The notes beneath the pieces are model-generated. The model had not been told where the DNA came from, ran no database searches, and was given only the letters and a program-made list of their open reading frames with translations. A stretch of 23,798 nt of DNA from JAUIBE01 sp035267185 (GTDB lineage Bacteria > Pseudomonadota > Gammaproteobacteria > Xanthomonadales > SZUA-36), in contig DATFLY010000032.1 of the NCBI GenBank assembly GCA_035267185.1, positions 1 through 23,798 on the forward strand, given 5' to 3'. Shown one piece after another: positions 1 to 7,816 of this stretch. A program made the position numbers and the translations under genes. How positions within the stretch are numbered: the first letter of the stretch is position 1; each line of letters starts with the position of its first letter.

Positions 1-90
1 GGATCAGTGCTTGTCGGGGCAGGCTACGGCCTGGTAGACGGAGCAGTCGCAGGCTTGATCTTTTCCTGGATCTATAACGCCTTCGCATGA
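1..90 (+). CDS. C-terminal end of a small membrane protein (partial)
   Basis: An open frame runs from base 1 to a TGA at 88-90 and encodes 29 residues rich in Gly, Ala and Val, ending in FSWIYNAFA. The alternating glycines (GAGYGLVDGAVAG) followed by an aromatic stretch look like one transmembrane helix with a short polar end. Small proteobacterial membrane proteins of unknown function often end in a similar GLVDG...WLYN pattern, but too little is visible for a family call. The start lies upstream of the window. The following 94 bases up to the dihydropyrimidinase start are non-coding. Confidence 0.5.
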   Translation, partial: GSVLVGAGYGLVDGAVAGLIFSWIYNAFA

Positions 91-172
91 TTGGTTTCGC
101 ATATTATTTTTCAAAATCAGGTTCGCCCTGGTGCAATATTAGGGCTAGTGTTTGTTTATTAATCGTTCACCT

Positions 173-177
173 GGAGG
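173..177 (+). promoter_or_regulatory. Ribosome binding site that fixes the dihydropyrimidinase start
   Basis: GGAGG lies 7 bases before the ATG at 185. The frame is open to a TTG at 152, but that codon has no Shine-Dalgarno sequence and would add 11 residues that do not resemble a hydantoinase N-terminus. The ATG at 185, giving MSLLIRNGRV, is therefore the start. Confidence 0.8.
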
Positions 178-184
178 TTCTGCC

Positions 185-1579
185 ATGTCGCTTCTGATTC
201 GCAATGGCCGCGTGATTACCGCCGTTGATGATTACCATGCTGATGTCTACATCGAGAATGAGACCGTCTCGGTCATCGGCAAAAACCTGGAGATTGAGGC
301 AGACACGGTGATCGACGCCAATGGCAAATACGTGATGCCCGGTGGTGTTGATCCACATACTCACCTCGATATGCCGTTTGGCGGCACCACTTCAGCCGAT
401 GATTTCGAAACCGGAACTCGAGCGGCTGCACATGGTGGCACCACCACGCTGATCGATTTCGCCATTCAGAGCAAGGGCGAATCCACGCTTGCCGCACTCG
501 ACACCTGGCATGCCAAGGCTGATGGAAAAACTGCCGTTGACTATGGCTTCCACATGATCGTGACCGACATGGAAGACGATCGTTTATGGGAAATGAAACA
601 CCTGGCTGATGAGGGTGTGACTTCCTACAAACTGTTCATGGCTTACCCGGGCGTTCTGTACGTCGACGATGGCACCATTTTCCGCGCCATGCGCAAGGCA
701 GGAGAAGACGGCACCGTGGTTTGCATGCATGCTGAAAATGGCATCGTGATCGATGAAATCGTCAAGAGGGCACTGGCCGAAGGAAAGACCGCGCCCAAGT
801 ACCATGCCCTTACCCGTCCCACGCGGATGGAGGCGGAAGGAACCCATCGCGCCATTTCAATCGCAGAAGTGGCTGAAGTACCGGTTTACATTGTCCACCT
901 TTCATCGGCCGACGCGCTTGAACAGGTCACCCTGGCCCGCAATCGCGGAGTGCCTGTTTTCGCCGAGACCTGTCCGCAATACCTGTTCCTGGATCATTCC
1001 TATTATGAGCAGGAAGGTTTTGAGGGCGCCAAGTACGTGATGACACCCGCGTTACGCGAGAAATGGAACCAGGATGAGCTCTGGCGGGGATTGCGTTTTG
1101 GTGAGCTGCAATCCATTGCCACCGATCACTGCCCGTTCTGCTTCAAGGAACAAAAAGAACTGGGTGTTGACGACTTTTCGAAAATACCCAATGGCGCACC
1201 GGGCGTTGAAAACCGCATGGCGCTGGTTTACAACGGCGGTGTCAACGGCGGGCGAATCTCGCTCAACAAGTTTGTTGATCTGACTTCAACGGCTGCTGCA
1301 AAAACTTTCGGGTTATTTCCAAAAAAAGGCACCATTGCGGTCGACTCAGACGCGGATATCGTGATTTTCGATCCCGAGCGCGAAGAAACCATCAGCGTCA
1401 ACAACCCCTGCACCCATCATATGAACGTCGACTACAACACTTACGAAGGCATGAAAGTGAAGGGCTTTCCTGAAACCGTGATTTCAAGAGGCAAAGTCAT
1501 CATCAATGACACCGAGTATGTCGGCAAAAAAGGCGACGGCCAGTTTCTGAAAAGAGGTTTATACGGCGGGATGAAATGA
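185..1579 (+). CDS. hydA: Dihydropyrimidinase / D-hydantoinase
   Basis: Cyclic-amide hydrolase of the amidohydrolase superfamily, 464 residues, a normal length for dihydropyrimidinases. In this family the enzyme opens dihydrouracil, dihydrothymine or 5-substituted hydantoins in the cytoplasm, the second step of reductive pyrimidine degradation. The binuclear metal site is complete: HxH in VDPHTHLDMP (His58, His60), the Lys that becomes carbamylated in SYKLFMAYPG (Lys149), His182 in MHAENG, His238 in YIVHLSS and Asp314 in ATDHCPF. The small beta-sandwich is formed by the N-terminal strand region (LLIRNGRVIT) and the C-terminal region. No dihydropyrimidine dehydrogenase or beta-ureidopropionase gene is visible nearby, so the pathway cannot be confirmed. 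A D-hydantoinase or related amidohydrolase substrate is possible. Confidence 0.92.
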   Translation: MSLLIRNGRVITAVDDYHADVYIENETVSVIGKNLEIEADTVIDANGKYVMPGGVDPHTHLDMPFGGTTSADDFETGTRAAAHGGTTTLIDFAIQSKGESTLAALDTWHAKADGKTAVDYGFHMIVTDMEDDRLWEMKHLADEGVTSYKLFMAYPGVLYVDDGTIFRAMRKAGEDGTVVCMHAENGIVIDEIVKRALAEGKTAPKYHALTRPTRMEAEGTHRAISIAEVAEVPVYIVHLSSADALEQVTLARNRGVPVFAETCPQYLFLDHSYYEQEGFEGAKYVMTPALREKWNQDELWRGLRFGELQSIATDHCPFCFKEQKELGVDDFSKIPNGAPGVENRMALVYNGGVNGGRISLNKFVDLTSTAAAKTFGLFPKKGTIAVDSDADIVIFDPEREETISVNNPCTHHMNVDYNTYEGMKVKGFPETVISRGKVIINDTEYVGKKGDGQFLKRGLYGGMK

Positions 1580-1721
1580 AAACACAGATTCAGTGTGCTC
1601 TTTGAATATTCCAGGGTTCTCTGAAGATTTTCAATGCAGTGCCGGCCAGGCGATGGTTAAACCTGCCGACGAGATTTGCGCGACCTGGTAATTTCTGATC
1701 GGTGCGGTGAATGGCTCGTGT

Positions 1722-3128
1722 TCAGCTCTTAAGTTTCAGTAGCCAGTCCAATACGCGTGAAGCCGCTTTTCCATAGGGCGGGCTCAGGAACTTCAATCCC
1801 GAAAAGCGGGTCTGGTGGAATATTGGACGCAGTTTTGAACAGGCATCAAAACCTTCTTTTCCATGGTAATGCCCCATCCCGCTTTGACCCTGGCCGCCAA
1901 AGGGCAGGTCATGTTGAATCACATGCAGTAATGCATCATTTATGGTGACGCCGCCGGACGGAATCTCGCTGATATAACGCTCGGCAAGCGCATTGTCATT
2001 GGTGAATGGATAAAGGGCCAGGGGCGTCGGTCCGTCGTTCACGTATTCAATCACTTCACCAGGATCGTCATACGGCAACACCATCAACAGCGGCCCGAAT
2101 GTTTCCCGCTTTCGAATCATCATGTCCCCGGTGGTATTGAGCACCAGGTACAACGGGATTTTCCGCTCTGATGGGTTGGGTTGCTGGTCGCCACACAGGT
2201 TGACCACTGTGGCCCCCTTTTCGGTGGCATCCTGCAATGTATCCATCAGCCGCTCGTATGCGACATCATCAATGATCGAGGTGTAGTCGTTGCTTGCGAT
2301 GTCCGGCACGTGCTGACTGGTCCAGCTTTTTGCTTCTTCTGAGAATTCATCCACCTGGTTTGACCCGACAAAGACATAATCAACATTGGTGCAGATCTGC
2401 CCGGCATTGAACTGCTTGGCAAACATGATCCGTTCGACCGCCTTTTCCATCGGATAGCGTGGATCAATGATCGCCGGTGACTTGCCACCCAGTTCAAGAA
2501 TGACAGGCGTCAGGTTCTCGCTGGCAGATGCCATCACCGCGCGGCCGGTTTGCCCGGAACCGGTGAAAATAATCAGGTCAAAAGGCAGTTTGGAAAACTC
2601 GATTCCAACACCACCGGTCTCTTCTAAAAACGCCAATTTCTCCGTTGGCAAATATTTCGGTGCGATCTCGATCAGCAAACGACTCAGCGCAACGGAGTTT
2701 TCCGACATTTTGACCATCGCGCGATTGCCAGCCGCGAACACGCTGGCCAGTTGAATGAAAGTCAGGTTTACCGGGAAGTTCCACGGCATGATCAACCCAA
2801 CCACGCCCAGTGGTTGCGGAATGACAGTGTTTGTTGCACCTGGAAACATCATGCCATCGACTTTTCGGCGACGAACTTTCATCCAGCCACGCACGTGACC
2901 AAGGGTATGTTGAATGGTGTCGAGGGCTGGAATCAGCTCGGCGAACGCGGTCTCATGACGAGAACGATTTCCATAGTCCTCACAAATTGCATCGATGATT
3001 GCATCACTATTCTCGGTCAGCAGCCGCTTGAGCGCTCGCAGGTCCCTGCATCGATCTTGGTGGGAGGGGTCAGGTTCACGACGATGCGCCGCTCGCTGAG
3101 CGTCAAGAATGGAATTCATTGAGGACAT
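1722..3128 (-). CDS. Aldehyde dehydrogenase, coniferyl/fatty aldehyde type
   Basis: NAD(P)-dependent aldehyde dehydrogenase, 468 residues from the ATG at 3128. It oxidises an aldehyde to a carboxylate. Visible motifs are PWNFP (115-119), the cofactor-binding Lys140 in MVKMSE, FTGSGQTG (188-195), the general-base Glu212 in LELGGKSP, and the nucleophile Cys246 in NAGQICTN. The short N-terminus (ILDAQRAAH) and the C-terminal SPPYGKAASRVLDWLLKL amphipathic tail fit the class 3-like coniferyl/fatty aldehyde dehydrogenases rather than the 490-500 residue classes. The frame is open 56 codons further upstream, but that part overlaps the end of the preceding gene and is not family-like. A second ATG at 3119 is an alternative start. 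It is convergent with hydA. The 83-base gap to the 206-residue orphan upstream contains a small GC hairpin (3170-3183) with no T-run. The substrate cannot be told from sequence. Confidence 0.9.
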   Translation of the reverse strand: MSSMNSILDAQRAAHRREPDPSHQDRCRDLRALKRLLTENSDAIIDAICEDYGNRSRHETAFAELIPALDTIQHTLGHVRGWMKVRRRKVDGMMFPGATNTVIPQPLGVVGLIMPWNFPVNLTFIQLASVFAAGNRAMVKMSENSVALSRLLIEIAPKYLPTEKLAFLEETGGVGIEFSKLPFDLIIFTGSGQTGRAVMASASENLTPVILELGGKSPAIIDPRYPMEKAVERIMFAKQFNAGQICTNVDYVFVGSNQVDEFSEEAKSWTSQHVPDIASNDYTSIIDDVAYERLMDTLQDATEKGATVVNLCGDQQPNPSERKIPLYLVLNTTGDMMIRKRETFGPLLMVLPYDDPGEVIEYVNDGPTPLALYPFTNDNALAERYISEIPSGGVTINDALLHVIQHDLPFGGQGQSGMGHYHGKEGFDACSKLRPIFHQTRFSGLKFLSPPYGKAASRVLDWLLKLKS

Positions 3129-3211
3129 GCAGGACTCTTTGGAATCAAAGTCCAGATCATAAAGGGGCAGGCCGTTCCCGGCCAGCATGAATCCAGTGAT
3201 CCAGATGCGGG

Positions 3212-3832
3212 TCAGCTGCCGTTTCGCATCTTCTCGGCAGCGCTGTGGGTAAACGAAACCATGTTTTCGGCCGAAACGTCTTTCGCCGTTGCCCAAAACA
3301 CCACACCATGATCCTCAACCAGTGCAGCCACTTTACCTTCAGATGTGGTGTAGACAGCACCCCAGGTCCACGGCCCTTCGATCTGACTTGCAGACCAGCC
3401 ACTGGCCACCAGTTCCTGGTCGAAAGTCGCGGTGTAGTTGTCACTCTGGATATTGGGACTTTGCTGTCGCAGGGTGGCGGTTGTGGAAATCATCACCGAT
3501 GCGATCCTGCGAACTTTGTCTGCATCGTCACCTCGAGCGATTCGTGCCCATCGGTCACCAGGAGCGACAGGTTCCAGTTCCAGCGCGCAAATCATCGAAT
3601 CTGACTGTGAATCTTCCGGAACACGGGCAATGGCGTCAGTTGCCGGGTACTGCAACTCGACCCAGACTTCATTACCGAGCAATTCACAAAGAGGAACGTC
3701 CGTTTCCAGCGCCAGTGGATGGTCTCCTCCATCAGTGATGGAGAGAAGAGAAACCAGTGCGAGAACGGCGAATGTAAGAACCCCGATACCCACAATCCCT
3801 GGACGCGAACGCAAAAGATCGTCAATTTTCAT
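3212..3832 (-). CDS. Membrane-anchored protein of unknown function (206 residues)
   Basis: I do not recognise a family. The protein begins MKIDDLLRSRPG, has one hydrophobic segment at about residues 12-32, and then a soluble domain that is probably periplasmic and holds two cysteines (about 49 and 82) able to form a disulfide. The C-terminal part is rich in aromatic and beta-type patches (GPWTWGAVYTT, GVVFWATAKDV) and ends in a short charged helix. The ATG at 3832 was chosen because AGGGGG lies 6 bases upstream; the frame extends to 3907 without a ribosome site. It is the last member of the leftward run TPR protein - SEFIR protein - this gene. Shared strand and a similar single-TM design suggest a common role with the SEFIR protein. 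That link is inferred. Confidence 0.75.
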   Translation of the reverse strand: MKIDDLLRSRPGIVGIGVLTFAVLALVSLLSITDGGDHPLALETDVPLCELLGNEVWVELQYPATDAIARVPEDSQSDSMICALELEPVAPGDRWARIARGDDADKVRRIASVMISTTATLRQQSPNIQSDNYTATFDQELVASGWSASQIEGPWTWGAVYTTSEGKVAALVEDHGVVFWATAKDVSAENMVSFTHSAAEKMRNGS

Positions 3833-3903
3833 GTGTAACCCCCTATCTTGCGGGTAAGTTACTCCAATGAATTCTTGTGGCCAACGCCGCGCATACCATA
3901 AAT

Positions 3904-3984
3904 TCAACCGTTTACGCGGCCATTAGACTCATTTTTCGGCTCGTCAGGCACCCATGCGGGAAATCCGGCGATCCATTCTGTCAT
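3904..3984 (-). CDS. Possible microprotein (26 residues)
   Basis: A short frame starts at ATG 3984, preceded by GAGGAG with a 6-base spacer, the best Shine-Dalgarno match in this stretch, and ends at TGA 3904-3906. The predicted peptide starts MTEWIAGFPAWVPDEP and ends in a hydrophilic tail. The same frame stays open upstream to a GTG at 4062, just past the SEFIR gene stop, which would give 52 residues but has no ribosome site. It occupies the 232-base gap between the SEFIR gene and the 206-residue orphan. It may be a real small gene of the leftward operon or a chance frame; length alone gives no statistical support. Confidence 0.25.
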   Translation of the reverse strand: MTEWIAGFPAWVPDEPKNESNGRVNG

Positions 3985-4064
3985 TGATGGCTCCTCAGCA
4001 AGTCTCTCCGCAGGGCTCTCATGTTCAGGCTGATCTGCTAAAACCGGGAAAAGCGAAAGCACAT

Positions 4065-5501
4065 TTAGAGGTTTTGCACGCAGGCCAGCAATTGTTCCGC
4101 TGCTGGCGTGCTGCCAGTCAGATCGAAACTCAGTATCTGGTTGTCCAGGTATGGATCGACATTGAGATACACATTCAGGAAATAGTAGCTGGACAGATTT
4201 TCGACCAGTTCTTCGCCAACAAAAGTAAAGGCACCAGAAATTCCATCGTATTCATACCCCACCACATCAGCGATAAAGGCCGTACTGTAGTCATCGTCAA
4301 ACTGGAAAACCACGGCTGATTCATGCAAAACTTCCGTCTGGATGTGTTCACCCCAGCCGTAATCCGCGGTAAAGAATGTGTAAGCCCCATCGCTGACTTC
4401 ATATACAACCTGTACCCAGGAGTCAGGAGCGACCTCCTTTTCGATACCACATCCATCGCGACTGGAAATGTAAGTCCAACGATCTTCCGGAGCCAATCCA
4501 TCTGAACCGGATTGATCTGAATCGCCGGCAGGCTGTTCTTCCATGGATTCCAGCAACGCCGCCCAATCGACTGAATCGTCCAGCAACGCTTCTGATGTAT
4601 CTTCCTGGCGCAGGCCCTGGGAATTTTCCGGCTGCTGGTCATTCTCTGAAATTTCAGGCGCACCAGCATTATCAACGCTACCTGATGAATCGGTTGGTTC
4701 ATCGAAATTTGCCATCGTTTGCGCGGAACCGTCCACCGGCTCTTCCACATCAGGAATCAGGTTCCAAAGTACAACCAGCCCGATCAGGATGGCGCCGACC
4801 ACAGACCACACTTTACCTTTGCTATAGCCAGCCGCAGGCGCGGAAACAACTGTCTGGGGCTGCTGCTCATGCTGTCGCTGGGGTGGTGGCCCGGATCGCG
4901 GCACACTCCCGGTGGCTGTTGCGGCAGAAGTTGGTGCAGTGGTTGGCTGTGGGTCGGGAGACTCACCCTGCGCAAAAATATCCGGCAACTCCGGCGCGGC
5001 AGCCGGCCCGCTTGCTTTACCGAGTTCCGGTGGACGCCTGATGTGTCCCAACAAACGATCTCTGAGCTGAGTGAATTCGTCGCCGACATCGCTTTGTGTG
5101 AAGTCATAAAATCGGTAAGACAACAGGCTGCTGGGCGCTGCCTCTGTCCATGCACCAGATCGCAACACAGGAATGACGTCTTTTCCACCCATGCGGCGAA
5201 GTGCAGCGGCTGTTCCAACCTCAAATCCTGATGCGGTTGCCGTACCCTCGGCATTTTCTACAATTTTCTGTTTGAACTGGGGGGTGCAAATGGCGAGGAT
5301 AAAGTCAGCACGCTCCAGTTCCACCATCATGAAATCATCAATGCTCTGGCTCTCATCGCGCCAGGCATCAAGCCGGGCATCAATGCCGGACTTGCGAAGT
5401 TCCTGGGCAAAACTCTCGACCCAGAGTCTGTGTTCAGGTGAATCCCAGGAATAGGAAATGAATACGCGTGGGTTTTGTCCCATGTTCTCGTTTTCAGACA
5501 T
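4065..5501 (-). CDS. SEFIR (TIR-like) domain protein with transmembrane anchor
   Basis: 478 residues. Residues 12-155 form a SEFIR/TIR-superfamily domain: the first strand RVFISYSWDSPEH, then helix LWVESFAQELRKSGI, then DARLDAW. ADFILAICTPQFKQK follows, with Glu94 in SGFEVGTAA at the place where SEFIR proteins carry a conserved Glu. A Pro/Gln/Ala-rich linker (160-228) leads to one transmembrane segment (about 231-249, WSVVGAILIGLVVLW), an acidic low-complexity stretch (250-340) and a beta-rich C-terminal domain (341-478). That domain has cysteines near both ends (Cys351, Cys475), suggesting an oxidising compartment and a disulfide. The likely topology is SEFIR in the cytoplasm and the C-domain in the periplasm. 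GGAG lies 8 bases before the ATG. Only 21 bases separate it from the TPR gene upstream, so the two are probably cotranscribed. SEFIR domains act in protein-protein signalling and some TIR relatives cleave NAD; neither activity is proven here. Confidence 0.85.
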   Translation of the reverse strand: MSENENMGQNPRVFISYSWDSPEHRLWVESFAQELRKSGIDARLDAWRDESQSIDDFMMVELERADFILAICTPQFKQKIVENAEGTATASGFEVGTAAALRRMGGKDVIPVLRSGAWTEAAPSSLLSYRFYDFTQSDVGDEFTQLRDRLLGHIRRPPELGKASGPAAAPELPDIFAQGESPDPQPTTAPTSAATATGSVPRSGPPPQRQHEQQPQTVVSAPAAGYSKGKVWSVVGAILIGLVVLWNLIPDVEEPVDGSAQTMANFDEPTDSSGSVDNAGAPEISENDQQPENSQGLRQEDTSEALLDDSVDWAALLESMEEQPAGDSDQSGSDGLAPEDRWTYISSRDGCGIEKEVAPDSWVQVVYEVSDGAYTFFTADYGWGEHIQTEVLHESAVVFQFDDDYSTAFIADVVGYEYDGISGAFTFVGEELVENLSSYYFLNVYLNVDPYLDNQILSFDLTGSTPAAEQLLACVQNL

Positions 5502-5522
5502 CTCTAATACTCCAATTAGCGC

Positions 5523-7544
5523 CTATTCAAACTCGTCGGTGACGATCAACGCCAGGAATTCCGGCATTTCCCTCAATGGTTCAAAAATCGGATCCATCTG
5601 CAGCAGGTTTGAATAACCCGGCACCTTCTCTACTGCCAATGCCAAGGTTTGCAAGGCTTCTTCATTATGACCAAAAGTGACTTCAACCATCGCCTGGTTG
5701 TAAAGAGTCTCCCCGTTGTTGTCAGACCATTCCAGAGCACGCGCGATCAGTTCACCTGCCTGCTCTTCGTCACCAAGATATGCCTGGTAAACAGCCAGAT
5801 GCCCCAGGACCTTCCAGTCTCGATCATTCACTGCCAACTGGTCCCTGGCAAGTTCAGATGCCTGTCGGTAAGCCTGCTGTGCTTCTGACTCCCGTCCATC
5901 GATAAAGCGAAGCGCATCGCCCATCCGACCTACTGCCCGGTAATCGTTAGGCGCAAGTTCGATTGCCTTCTTCTGCATGGCCACGGCTTCCTGATATTGT
6001 CCTGAGAAAAACAGAGCCAGGCCGGTATTGGTGTAAGCGGTTCGGTTGGGTTCGATATTGAGCGACTCCTCCCAGTAATCCGCAGCCAGCTGATAATTTC
6101 CCATCATGTAGTTAGCAGAGCCAAGGTTATTCCAGGAGGTTGCCAGGTCCGGCTTCAGCGATGCGCTTTTTGAAGCATGACTGGCAGCCCTCGCGAACCG
6201 GTCCGGCTTATCGCTGAATGTGAAGTAGAAATAAAACAATGCCGTCTGGGCATACCAGGATCGGGGATCCTGGGCTGCTGCCTGCAAGAATTTCTGTTCC
6301 GCCTCGTCCAGCCGGCCCTGGCGCGCAAATACGTTGCCAAGCTGAAGGATCGCATCCAGTTCGACCGCATCCAGGACCAGTGCCTGGTTGAGTGCCTCTT
6401 CAGCCTTGGCGTAATTGGCTCGCTGTAGCGCCACTTCAGCTTTTGAATACTGGCCGAAATGACGGTAAAGCGTGCCCAGGGCAACATAAACTTCAACCCT
6501 GGAATCGTCGAGCTCCAGTGCCCGTTCGCATGCCATTTCCGCAGCATCAAAACTGGCACGGTCCCCGCCTTTCGAGTAATAACTCAGATGAGTCCTGCAC
6601 AGCCCGGCCCAGGCCGCCGCAAAGTCAGGATCAAGCTCAGTTGCTTTTGTAAATCGATCAAGCGCCAGCGCCATATCCCTGTCCGACAAGCTGTTCATGT
6701 TGGAACGACCGGAAGCGTAGGCTTCCCAGGCTTCCAGGTTTCTGGTGGGAATCTGTTTTAATGCTTGTTCTTCATCAGCACTGAGGGTTGTGTTCAGCGT
6801 TTGGGCTATTGAGCGTGAAATTTCGCTTTGAATTGAAAAAATATTCTCTGCTGAAAGCAGATAATCATAAGTTTCCGCCCACAAGTGGACATCACTATCG
6901 CCATCAATCAGCTGGGAATTGACACGGATTCGATCTCCGGATCGCTGAACACCGCCCTCGAGAATCACATCCACGCCCAGCTCATCGGCTATCTCGGGTA
7001 TCGGCTTGTCCTGGTTTTCGTAACCCATTACAGATGTGCGAGACACAGTTTTTAGTGCGCTGATTCCGGAAAGTTGTGTCAGAAGATCGTCATGAATGCC
7101 ATGGGTGAAGGGTTCGTTTGCAACGTCACCGCTCAGGTTCCTGAATGGCAGGACTGCAATCCAGTATGGTCCGGTGGTTCCGTCGAATGGCAACTTCGTC
7201 TTCCAGATAAACTTATCCAGCGCAAAGAGTACGACTGCAGCAGCCAACACACCGATGATGATGTAATTGAGCCTCTGGACCGGAAACGCTGCATGTTCGC
7301 CACCTGCAACCGAATCCTGCTCGGGAACCAGGCCCTCGGCGGTTACGTTATAAAACCAGGCCAGCACCAGTGAAATCGGGAACCCGATTGCCAGGAGGAG
7401 AACCAATCCCCGCAGGATCCAGTCCGGTGCTTCAAAAATGGGCAGGAGTATGTCTGAAACCTGCACAACCAGCCAGGAGACAACCATGTAGGCCACTCCC
7501 ATCTGGAACACACCGCGGCGCTTAATTTCCGTCAGAAAACTCAA
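5523..7544 (-). CDS. Membrane protein with TolB/FlgO-like domain and TPR repeats
   Basis: 673 residues. The N-terminus (MSFLTEIKRRGVFQ) and two or three hydrophobic segments at about 17-37, 43-65 and 93-110 are typical of the proteobacterial TolB-N/FlgO-like TPR family. Residues 128-252 form the TolB/FlgO-like region (IAVLPFRNLSGD, ending SIQSEISRSIAQTL). From about 270 to the end are tetratricopeptide repeats, which usually mediate protein contacts. No adenylate cyclase, kinase or DNA-binding domain is fused. It starts with TTG at 7544: no ATG lies nearby, the family-typical N-terminus begins exactly there, and AAGAGTGG precedes it. It is the first gene of the leftward run with the SEFIR gene and diverges from the repeat/caspase genes. 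One TPR looks truncated around residues 366-390. The role is probably scaffold or sensor (inference). Confidence 0.87.
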   Translation of the reverse strand: MSFLTEIKRRGVFQMGVAYMVVSWLVVQVSDILLPIFEAPDWILRGLVLLLAIGFPISLVLAWFYNVTAEGLVPEQDSVAGGEHAAFPVQRLNYIIIGVLAAAVVLFALDKFIWKTKLPFDGTTGPYWIAVLPFRNLSGDVANEPFTHGIHDDLLTQLSGISALKTVSRTSVMGYENQDKPIPEIADELGVDVILEGGVQRSGDRIRVNSQLIDGDSDVHLWAETYDYLLSAENIFSIQSEISRSIAQTLNTTLSADEEQALKQIPTRNLEAWEAYASGRSNMNSLSDRDMALALDRFTKATELDPDFAAAWAGLCRTHLSYYSKGGDRASFDAAEMACERALELDDSRVEVYVALGTLYRHFGQYSKAEVALQRANYAKAEEALNQALVLDAVELDAILQLGNVFARQGRLDEAEQKFLQAAAQDPRSWYAQTALFYFYFTFSDKPDRFARAASHASKSASLKPDLATSWNNLGSANYMMGNYQLAADYWEESLNIEPNRTAYTNTGLALFFSGQYQEAVAMQKKAIELAPNDYRAVGRMGDALRFIDGRESEAQQAYRQASELARDQLAVNDRDWKVLGHLAVYQAYLGDEEQAGELIARALEWSDNNGETLYNQAMVEVTFGHNEEALQTLALAVEKVPGYSNLLQMDPIFEPLREMPEFLALIVTDEFE

Positions 7545-7575
7545 ATGGTTTCCACTCTTTCAGTTGATCGCCGCA

Positions 7576-7581
7576 AGTATA
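7576..7581 (-). promoter_or_regulatory. Possible -10 box of the leftward operon
   Basis: TATACT on the minus strand lies 31 bases before the TTG start of the TPR gene and matches the sigma-70 -10 consensus at five of six positions. No good -35 hexamer stands 16-18 bases upstream, so this is tentative. It lies in the 272-base divergent region, which otherwise holds only an inverted repeat (7714-7744) and the ribosome site of the rightward gene (GAGAG, 7805-7809). A TATATT at 7676-7681 on the plus strand could be the opposing -10, but its best -35 (TTGTTC, 7651) is 19 bases away. Confidence 0.3.
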
Positions 7582-7713
7582 ACCAAGACAGGTCACTTAC
7601 AGAGAAGCTCATACACATAATTTGCTCGGCTGAGCCTGATTTTTCTGGTCTTGTTCGCAATTCCCTGAAACCAAGTATATTCTCAATGATTAAGGGAACC
7701 GAACGTGGCCGAC

Positions 7714-7744
7714 CGACCTGGGCAGGATGAGTCGAGCCAGGTCG
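7714..7744. repeat. Perfect 8-bp inverted repeat in the divergent control region
   Basis: CGACCTGG at 7714-7721 and CCAGGTCG at 7737-7744 are exact reverse complements separated by 15 bases. No T-run follows, so it is not a simple terminator. It lies 73 bases before the repeat-protein start and could be an operator or a 5'-leader hairpin of the rightward operon. Function is not shown. Confidence 0.5.
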
Positions 7745-7816
7745 CCCCTGCTGGTGAAATTGGTTTGCCAGTGGCGCAGGGAAGCGAAAATCAAAAGTTT
7801 CTGAGAGAGTGCAGCC

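Noticed and set aside
152..184. TTG start for the dihydropyrimidinase
   Set aside because: No ribosome site there, whereas GGAGG precedes the ATG at 185, where the family-like N-terminus begins.
1580..1721. Terminator between the convergent hydA and aldehyde dehydrogenase genes
   Set aside because: No stem with a following T-run was found in this 142-base gap on either strand.
3170..3183. GC hairpin GGCCG-TTCC-CGGCC between the orphan gene and the aldehyde dehydrogenase gene as terminator
   Set aside because: Only a five-pair stem and no T-run on either strand; too weak to call.
3129..3296. N-terminal extension of the aldehyde dehydrogenase
   Set aside because: It overlaps the end of the 206-residue gene in another frame, lacks family similarity, and a proper start with AAGAG lies at 3128.
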